The notes under the pieces are model-generated. The model saw only the letters and a list, made by a program, of their open reading frames with translations. It did no database searches and was not told where the DNA came from. Source: Acidobacteriaceae bacterium KBS 83 (GTDB lineage Bacteria > Acidobacteriota > Terriglobia > Terriglobales > Acidobacteriaceae). Taken from it: a stretch of 64,000 nt of DNA. Positions 58,576-64,000 of the stretch are shown here, one piece after another. The stretch spans positions 124,001-188,000 of the forward strand of contig KB906737.1 in the NCBI GenBank assembly GCA_000381585.1, given 5' to 3'. The translations under genes and the position numbers were made by a program. Numbering within the stretch: the first letter of the stretch is position 1; each line of letters opens with the position of its first letter.

Positions 58576-58854
58576 AGATGTTTCGGTTCGGAAGCAACCT
58601 GAGAGTCGGGTCAGCCTTCGGTTCGCCCGTAGTCTTCAACTGAGACACTTCCGGAATCTGAACAGTCTGGTGTTGCGCACTGTTCGGTGAGTGAGTTGGC
58701 GATTTATCACTCGCTGAGCTGAAAGCTTGAACCCTGTCTGTGAGCGCACCGGCGCCCTATGCACCAATTGAGACTATGAAAGTGACACCAACAGGCTGGC
58801 CCACATCCTCTCTGGTGCTGACACCGAAAGGAATGTGGGCACGGCCGCTATCGG
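58576..58854. other. 279-bp intergenic region downstream of the small basic protein
   Basis: No gene, hairpin terminator or known repeat is evident. A plus-strand frame from 58740 continues into the antisense of the Cys-rich peptide gene and lacks supporting features. Confidence 0.5.
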
Positions 58855-58983
58855 TTATTTGCAGCAACTGCTGCCGTCACAGCAGGCGGGAGTGCCGCAA
58901 CAAGTGGCGACAGTCGCTGCCCGGGCAGACAACGAAAGGACGAGGGCTGCCGCAAATGCGAATACGAGTGCTTTGAGTTTCAT
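58855..58983 (-). CDS. Very small cysteine-rich secreted peptide
   Basis: A 42-residue precursor. A signal peptide (MKLKALVFAFAAALVLSLSARA) leaves about 20 residues with three CC pairs, within TCCGTPACCDGSSCCK. AAGGAGAT stands five bases before the ATG, one of the best ribosome binding sites in the window, so translation is likely. Six cysteines in fifteen residues suggest metal binding or multiple disulfides. The upstream gene on the same strand (59076-59441) encodes another small Cys-containing exported protein. The role may be copper or other metal binding, or a redox or antimicrobial peptide; nothing decides. Confidence 0.7.
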   Translation of the reverse strand: MKLKALVFAFAAALVLSLSARAATVATCCGTPACCDGSSCCK

Positions 58984-59075
58984 AACGATCTCCTTTGAAC
59001 ATGGTGTTTGATACACATGCGCACATGCGCGTTTTCGACGCATTGCCTCTGGGGGATGTAGAGGAAGGAATTGAT

Positions 59076-59441
59076 CTAAATGCGGAGATCGTCTTTGAGA
59101 TTAAATACGGCGGCTCGGTAACGGAGACCGGAAGTTAGCTCACCCTGAGATGCAATGACCAGAGGGCCCGGCCGCAGACTAAAGACTTTTTGAGCACGCG
59201 GAAGAGGACTCGACCGCTCCTGTTCGCGGGTCTCTTTTGTCGCAGTCGTGACAGTGACATGGCAGGCTGGACAGGATTCGCTGGTATTGTTCGCGGGTAA
59301 CGGGCAGCAGGGTGATTGTACTGGCTGGCATAGCGGAAACTGCGCGGAGACGTGCTCTGCAAAAGAGGCCGTCGCGATCCACCCGCAGATTACGAGCAGG
59401 GAAAAGAACACGCGAAGGTGCCGGCCATGCTTCACACTCAA
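59076..59441 (-). CDS. Small exported protein with cysteine motifs
   Basis: A frame of 121 residues with a signal peptide (about 1-33). The mature N-terminus holds C38, C45-C46, C57 and C60-H61 (FPLCQPVQSPCCPLP and SESCPACHV), and the rest is polar with RAQKVFSLRPGPLVI. The start is not fixed: TTG at 59441 or GTG at 59435, neither with a good Shine-Dalgarno. It is followed, 92 bases later, by the Cys-rich 42-residue peptide gene on the same strand. A CxxCH-like element (CPACH) could bind heme or metal, but one motif is weak evidence. Confidence 0.55.
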   Translation of the reverse strand: MSVKHGRHLRVFFSLLVICGWIATASFAEHVSAQFPLCQPVQSPCCPLPANNTSESCPACHVTVTTATKETREQERSSPLPRAQKVFSLRPGPLVIASQGELTSGLRYRAAVFNLKDDLRI

Positions 59442-59583
59442 CTGTAACGCTTTCGCTATTGGAGGACAACCGCCTGCGCCATTTGAAGCTAGCCTCCCAT
59501 CGAACTATCGGGCGATCTCGCGCTTTATTCCTGTCGAAGCCCAGAGTTCCTGCGCCTGTTGAACTGTTGCCAACAGGGCAATG

Positions 59584-59874
59584 CGCGTCATCGACGCCGC
59601 AGAAGCCCACACCCTCGGCCTGATCACTAGGGTCATTCCGGGCGATCAGCTCGATGCCGCGATGAGCGAGCTAGCCACGACGCCGCTGGCCAACAGCCCC
59701 GTCGTCATGCGCGCCACCAAGCATCTCGTTCACCGGCAGGAGATCGAACGCCTTAGCCGCAACCTGCGCGCCCCTGTCAACGCCAAAGCCACGCGCCGCG
59801 CAACTGACGACTTCCGCGAGGACATCGCCGCCTTTCAAGAAATGCGCAAGCCAGTCTGGCCTTCGCACTGCTAA
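59584..59874 (+). pseudogene. Duplicated 3' fragment of the enoyl-CoA hydratase gene
   Basis: The 97-residue frame repeats the last part of the hydratase at 57482-58282, from RVIDAAEAHTLGLITRV to KPVWPS-HC, with 17 or so differences over 96 residues by eye. The DNA match starts at about 59584 and 57993. No ribosome binding site is visible and the oxyanion and active-site parts are missing, so it is a non-functional copy. Parent and copy are direct repeats separated by 1.3 kb that contains the two Cys-rich genes. Confidence 0.85.
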
Positions 59875-59875
59875 A

Positions 59876-60214
59876 TCATCGAAATTTCAGAAACAATCGG
59901 ATGTCATCCAGTGCATCTTGAACACTACTGCCAACTAATGGATCGTTCTTGAGTGGGGCGAGTTTCGACAAGACTAGCTCGACATCCAGCTCCTTGTGAA
60001 TGCGTGCGAGGTGCCCAAGGCAGGTCGCCGCAAAAGCGCGCTCCTCATGATCGGCATGGCTCAGAAAACCGAGGCATCGATTCTGAACCCACCTCCAGTC
60101 AGCGTCGTAATAGGTCGCGCTGAGCAGGGCATCGAGTCGATCCGTCTTCTCTGGACTACGCAACAGCAACTCGATCTCGTGTCGATCTCTCTTCTGAACC
60201 CCGCGGTATTGCAT
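59876..60214 (-). CDS. HEAT-like helical repeat protein
   Basis: A 112-residue helical protein. The region YYDADWRWVQNRCLGFLSHA, EERAFAATCLGHLARIHKEL and VGSSVQDALDDIRLFLKF has the antiparallel helix pairs and conserved WRWVQ and CLGHLARIH of small HEAT-type domain proteins that often occur beside toxins or as immunity factors. No partner toxin gene is adjacent. It ends two bases from the hydratase fragment stop on the opposite strand. Function unknown. Confidence 0.6.
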   Translation of the reverse strand: MQYRGVQKRDRHEIELLLRSPEKTDRLDALLSATYYDADWRWVQNRCLGFLSHADHEERAFAATCLGHLARIHKELDVELVLSKLAPLKNDPLVGSSVQDALDDIRLFLKFR

Positions 60215-60456
60215 GCAGTCCAGCCTATCCCTACCCGTTCACCAAATCCCACTTTGCTGCATCGGCTTTCTGCAGGCGCAAAATATGCCCTAACCTACTT
60301 GGCGCGGGGATGCCCCCACGCATCTCAATGCAATTAAATATGTCTAACGGACGGTTGTATCGACTTCAACTCGGGGACTAGTCTGAACGCGTTTCACCAA
60401 ACACATCAGCCAGCCATGAGGGACGGCAATCAGGAGATTGCAGATTCGGAGAACCC

Positions 60457-60708
60457 ATGCCGCAGATTTCTTTCGCAGCCGATATCAAACCATTGTTTCG
60501 CACCATTGACATCTCGCACATGACGCCGTTCGGCGTTGAGTTGGACGATTACACATACATGTCGAATCCGGACAACGCCAAGAGTGTCTACGAGACCCTT
60601 TCGCCGCACGGTGCCGAGCCGCCATCCATGCCGCCCGGCGGCCCCTATTGGACGCCGGCCCAACTCGCCTTGTTCGCCCAGTGGCAGAAGGATGGATACC
60701 AGCCATAG
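60457..60708 (+). CDS. Small conserved-domain protein (unknown function)
   Basis: An 83-residue protein. The pattern FAADIKPLFRTIDISHM, ELDDYTYMSNPDNAKSVYE, MPPGGPYWTPAQLALFAQW resembles a small domain often found near metallo-oxidases and in heme-peroxidase-like proteins (DIKPLF and SMPP-type elements). It has no signal peptide or cysteines. I cannot assign a function. The preceding 240-bp gap holds no clear feature beyond a GGAG-like site before the ATG. Confidence 0.55.
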   Translation: MPQISFAADIKPLFRTIDISHMTPFGVELDDYTYMSNPDNAKSVYETLSPHGAEPPSMPPGGPYWTPAQLALFAQWQKDGYQP

Positions 60709-60815
60709 ATCTTGATCCGCGTCAGCGGAGGGCAGGTGGTTTTCGGAAGGTGGTGGGTAATTCGCATCCCGGGAACAACCCGCCAAAATTCTGCCAGCGA
60801 CCAAAGGAAGCGAAC

Positions 60816-61841
60816 CTAACGGAACGCGCCGCCGGCGCCTTTGCCCGGGACGGCGAGTCCCCGTTCGTGGGCTCTGAGCTCCTCCACGATCGTCGCCGCT
60901 GCCTTGCGCGCCTCATCCGAGCGGTCAGGAGGAAACGAGATCGCTCCAACCCGCGCATGGCCGCCACCACCGTAGCTCTCGCAGATCGTCGCCAGGTTCA
61001 CCATCTCCTCCGGCGTCCGCTTCGTCCACGGATTCGAGCCCACCGCCACCTTGGTCCGGAAGCTCGACTTGCTCAGCCCGATGTTGTACGTCGCTTCCGG
61101 GTGCAGGAAGTACGGGATGAATTTGTTGTACCCCTCGAGCTGCCGATCGGTGATGTCGAAGTAGATCACGCCGTCTCTGTACTCGGCGCGCTCGCGGATC
61201 AGCTTGATCCCCTCCTCGTGCCGCTCGAGCAGTGGCGGCAGCAAAGGCGCAATGAACGGCTCCTTCAGCACGGCCGCCAGCGGCTCCTCTGTCAGCAGCG
61301 GAATCATCCGCGGGATGAGCGTCGGATCGGCGGTCGCTTCGATGATCAGTGTCAGTTTCATCGCCGGCTCTGCCATCTCCACCGCGGACTGCGGGCTCTC
61401 ATACAGCGCGCCGTCGACGATGTCTGCCCACTTCACCAGCTCCGCCACCGGCGCCGCGTTGAAGCCGAAGCGCGTCGCCGCGATATGCGTCAGAAAGCCG
61501 GCGCAAGAGGTATAAGTCGGGTCGTAGAAGCGCCGCATCGCATACCGGCCATCAGCCATCCCCCGGCGGTAGTCCTCATGGTCCTCCGGCGTCAAAAAGG
61601 CACTCAGGTGATGATCGAACCACCAGGTGATCTTCGGTGACGCGGAATATTTGAAGTCGACGATCGCGTTCTCGTCCCCGAGAAAATCCGCCTCATTGAA
61701 GAGCGCACCCGCGCGATGCACCAGCCCGTGGTAACTGTAGGTCGCCTTCGGCTCCACGCACTCGCGATGAAACCGGGTAAACAGCGCCGTGGAACAGGCC
61801 CCATCGAAACACTTGTCGTGATAGAAAACGCGAACCTTCAA
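60816..61841 (-). CDS. DHH-family phosphoesterase
   Basis: A 341-residue protein of the DHH/DHHA1 superfamily. Motifs are FYHDKCFDGACSTALF (metal-site Asp and family GxxD motif), AIVDFKYS, WWFDHHLSAF (the DHH triad) and, near the C-terminus, SYGGGGHARVGA (DHHA1 substrate loop). Members include RecJ, oligoribonuclease NrnA and cyclic-di-nucleotide phosphodiesterases; the compact length resembles NrnA-like enzymes. The gene is divergent from the penicillin acylase gene. Confidence 0.85.
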   Translation of the reverse strand: MKVRVFYHDKCFDGACSTALFTRFHRECVEPKATYSYHGLVHRAGALFNEADFLGDENAIVDFKYSASPKITWWFDHHLSAFLTPEDHEDYRRGMADGRYAMRRFYDPTYTSCAGFLTHIAATRFGFNAAPVAELVKWADIVDGALYESPQSAVEMAEPAMKLTLIIEATADPTLIPRMIPLLTEEPLAAVLKEPFIAPLLPPLLERHEEGIKLIRERAEYRDGVIYFDITDRQLEGYNKFIPYFLHPEATYNIGLSKSSFRTKVAVGSNPWTKRTPEEMVNLATICESYGGGGHARVGAISFPPDRSDEARKAAATIVEELRAHERGLAVPGKGAGGAFR

Positions 61842-61958
61842 TACAGCTCCTTACCGCCCAAACACAGGTTAGAGAGAATAATTAGGATTGCCGGGTCGCC
61901 TCCCGCTGTCAAGCCGCGGGGCTCCCGGCGCTTCCCGCGGTTACGATATGGTGTCGGA

Positions 61959-64000
61959 GTGACGGCACGGGATCCAGGCGCTGAGGACGCAAACCCTATC
62001 GTGTATGCAACACAACGAGAGACTAGTTTGAGAGGGCAACGCGGCTGGCTCTTCCGCCTGCTGCGCGTCGGCGTGGCGCTCATCATCCTGGTGGCTCTCG
62101 CCCTGGGTGCCGGGGCCCTCTGGCTTCGCCACGCTATGCAGGCTCAGCTTCCCCAACTCGATGGAGACCGCCGCACCTTCGCCGTCACCAAGCCCGTCAC
62201 CGTCCAGCGCGACCACCAGGGCGTCCCCCACATCTCAGCCACCTCCGTCGACGACCTCATCGCCGCGCAAGCCTACGTTACCGCGCAGGACCGCCTCTGG
62301 CAGATGGACATGATGCGCCGTGTCGCCGCCGGCGAGGTTGCTGAAGTCCTCGGCAGCAACTTCGTCGAGCACGACCGCATCCAGCGCGTCTTGCAGTTCC
62401 GCCAGACCGCCGAGCGGCTCACTGCCAGCCTCTCTCCCCAGGACCGACGCTTCTTCGAGGACTACGCCCGCGGCGTGAATGCCTACATCAACGAGGCCGA
62501 TGCCCTTCCCTCAGAGTTCCGCCTGCTCAACTACCAGCCCCGCCGCTGGCAGCCGGTCGACTCCGTCCTTATCGTCCTCAGCATGGTCCAGACCCTCGAC
62601 GAGCAATGGCCCACCAAACTCACCCGCGAGACCATCACCAGGAAGATTGGTTCCACGCTTGCCGCCGATCTCTACCCCACCGGCTCGTGGCGCGACCATC
62701 CGCCCACCCAGTCCACTCCTGATCTCACCCAGCCCCCGGTCAACGTGCCACCGCCACAACCGGACGAAGAGTCCTTCGACCGCATCGCGGACGACCTGCT
62801 GCGCCTGCGCGCCACCCTTGGGTTGGCCGACACCTGCCGCGGCTGCATCCCAGGCTCGAATGAGTGGGCTATCAGCGGCGCCCATACCGCCTCTGGCCAC
62901 CCAATGCTCTCGAACGACATGCACCTCAACCACTCCGTGCCAGGTATCTGGTACGAGATGGACCTTCGCGCCCCGACCTTCCACGCGGCCGGCGTCAGCC
63001 TGCCCGGGGTGCCCATGATCGTCGCCGGGCACAACGACCACATCGCCTGGGGTTACACCGCTCTCTACGGCGACACGCAGGACCTCTACGTGGAGCGTAC
63101 CAACGCCCAGGGTGAATACTGGGACGGCAGCGGGTGGCACGCGATGGAGCGGGACCATGAAACCATTCAGGTGCGCTTCGGTAAGAACCAGGAGCTTGAT
63201 GTCCTGCGCACCAGTCACGGGCCCGTCATCTCGGCGCTTGTGCCGCACGAGTCGCGCACCATCGCACTGCGCTGGATTGTCTATGATCCGCAGTTTGCCG
63301 GCGGCATGCCGGTCTACGCGCTGAATACCGCAACCAACTGGCAGGAGTTCGAGTCTGCCATGGTCCAGTGGTGGGCACCCACGCTCAATGTCGTCTATGC
63401 AGACGACCAGGGGCATATCGGCTATCAGGCCGTGGGCCACATCCCCCAGCGGCCCGGCGGGCTCGTCGGCGTCCCCATCACGGACCAGACCCATGAATGG
63501 CAAGGTGTGCTGCCCTTCGCATCACTACCCTCTTCCTTCGATCCGCCCGGCGGGATTCTCGCCACAGCCAACTCCCGCATCACCCCCGACGGCTACCCCA
63601 CGCCCCTCTCTCTCGAGTGGGCGTCGCCGTATCGCAACGAGCGCATCTGGAAGTGGCTCTCGAGTCACGAGAAGATGACCCGCATCGACATGCTCTCGCT
63701 GCAGACGGACATCGACTCCGAACTGGACCATGAGCTGGCGCAGCGTTTCGCCTATGCCATCGATCACGCTCATCATCCATCGACGCGCCTGCGCGCCGCC
63801 GCGGACATCCTCCGCTCCTGGAACGGCGTGATGCACACCACCGAGGCGGCACCGGCCATCGTGACTGCCGCGCGCGACGCACTGTGGCCGCTGCTGCTCG
63901 AACCCAAACTCGGCAAGGACTGGAAGCTCTACGAGTGGCCGGAAAGCGCCTATGTCGAAGAGCAGATGGTCACCGGCAAGCCCGCATCATGGCTCCCTGC
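61959..64000 (+). CDS. Penicillin acylase family protein (partial, 3' end outside window)
   Basis: A long open frame continues past the right edge with no stop. It begins at a GTG at 61959, with a GTG at 62001 and TTG at 62028 as alternatives. A membrane-anchor or signal segment (LLRVGVALIILVALALGAGA) is followed by the penicillin acylase domain: RDHQGVPHISATSVDDLIAA, AQDRLWQMDMMRR, then CIPGSNEWAISG, where Ser (about residue 300 from the GTG) is the N-terminal nucleophile freed by autocatalytic cleavage. Later segments include LPGVPMIVAGHNDHIAWGYT. It hydrolyses amide bonds, such as acyl-homoserine lactones or beta-lactam side chains. The divergent DHH gene lies 117 bases away. Confidence 0.9.
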   Translation, partial: MTARDPGAEDANPIVYATQRETSLRGQRGWLFRLLRVGVALIILVALALGAGALWLRHAMQAQLPQLDGDRRTFAVTKPVTVQRDHQGVPHISATSVDDLIAAQAYVTAQDRLWQMDMMRRVAAGEVAEVLGSNFVEHDRIQRVLQFRQTAERLTASLSPQDRRFFEDYARGVNAYINEADALPSEFRLLNYQPRRWQPVDSVLIVLSMVQTLDEQWPTKLTRETITRKIGSTLAADLYPTGSWRDHPPTQSTPDLTQPPVNVPPPQPDEESFDRIADDLLRLRATLGLADTCRGCIPGSNEWAISGAHTASGHPMLSNDMHLNHSVPGIWYEMDLRAPTFHAAGVSLPGVPMIVAGHNDHIAWGYTALYGDTQDLYVERTNAQGEYWDGSGWHAMERDHETIQVRFGKNQELDVLRTSHGPVISALVPHESRTIALRWIVYDPQFAGGMPVYALNTATNWQEFESAMVQWWAPTLNVVYADDQGHIGYQAVGHIPQRPGGLVGVPITDQTHEWQGVLPFASLPSSFDPPGGILATANSRITPDGYPTPLSLEWASPYRNERIWKWLSSHEKMTRIDMLSLQTDIDSELDHELAQRFAYAIDHAHHPSTRLRAAADILRSWNGVMHTTEAAPAIVTAARDALWPLLLEPKLGKDWKLYEWPESAYVEEQMVTGKPASWLP

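Noticed and set aside
58740-58976. Plus-strand frame of 78 residues opposite the Cys-rich peptide gene
   Set aside because: No ribosome binding site or family sequence. The minus-strand gene has both a strong Shine-Dalgarno and a signal peptide.
62511-63503. Minus-strand frame of about 330 residues in the penicillin acylase gene
   Set aside because: The plus strand has the catalytic GSNEW motif and a continuous acylase domain. The antisense frame has no support.
1-64000. tRNA, rRNA, CRISPR and transposase genes
   Set aside because: Scanned for TTCGA-type T-loops, long repeats with regular spacers and transposase-like proteins. None gave a supported candidate.

Overview
The window looks like chromosomal DNA from an acidobacterium, probably class Terriglobia (Acidobacteriaceae). 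The reasons are a GC-rich genome, an 'acidobacterial duplicated orphan permease' of about 815 residues (9141-11591), a VWFA-type secreted protein of the acidobacterial kind (44414-45322), futalosine-route menaquinone genes (mqnE, mqnD), and many secreted beta-propeller proteins. No rRNA, tRNA, CRISPR array, prophage or complete insertion sequence was seen. Most of the window reads as ordinary core genome in short operons, with a more mobile, repeat-bearing stretch at about 53-60 kb.

Layout. 0-7.7 kb: the start of a leftward gene, an MlaE/MlaF-type lipid ABC pair, a Tat-type lactonase propeller, a flavin reductase-like protein, a SIMPL protein, a metallo-hydrolase, a YdeI-like protein, and a divergent WYL regulator/DinB pair sharing a palindromic operator candidate. 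7.7-19.3 kb: DUF711 protein, ADOP permease, hexapeptide acetyltransferase, glutaryl-CoA dehydrogenase, OpgC-like membrane protein, MqnE, a GNAT and a 671-residue BNR propeller. 19.5-26.5 kb: OmpA-like protein, then pgm-ftsB-nuoB on the minus strand ending in a strong terminator, then cutA, a 49-residue membrane peptide, bioY and mqnD on the plus strand. 26.5-35 kb: a propeller-phosphoesterase fusion, a fatty acid desaturase with its terminator, a histidine kinase/response regulator pair, and a compact copper operon copZ-copA-csoR with a G-tract operator candidate at its head.

35-50 kb: an LptF-LptG fusion, a cupin, a decayed 3' remnant of methionine synthase (metH) beside nuoI, a subclass B3-type metallo-beta-lactamase divergent from a MarR-ClC operon with a perfect 21-bp palindrome between them, recO, a ferredoxin, an inositol monophosphatase translationally overlapped with an Hfq-like protein, a MoaD-MoaE fusion coupled to a VWA protein, a HerA-like ATPase, an undecaprenyl diphosphate synthase and a zinc-ribbon/XRE regulator.

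50-64 kb: an HD-domain protein, a large secreted protein, a VapBC toxin-antitoxin pair, and a leucine-catabolism set (methylcrotonyl-CoA carboxylase beta, HMG-CoA lyase, enoyl-CoA hydratase). A roughly 290-bp copy of the hydratase 3' end lies 1.3 kb downstream. Between parent and copy are two small cysteine-rich secreted proteins on the minus strand. The window closes with a HEAT-like protein, a DHH phosphoesterase and the 5' part of a penicillin acylase family gene.

The most unusual items are the cysteine-rich peptide pair inside a partial gene duplication, the B3 lactamase/MarR/ClC arrangement around one operator, the gene fusions (LptFG, MoaDE), the metH remnant, the Walker B variant in the Mla ATPase, and two related families of dispersed intergenic repeats. 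None of them proves a new system from sequence alone. Functions are read from protein motifs and remain predictions.
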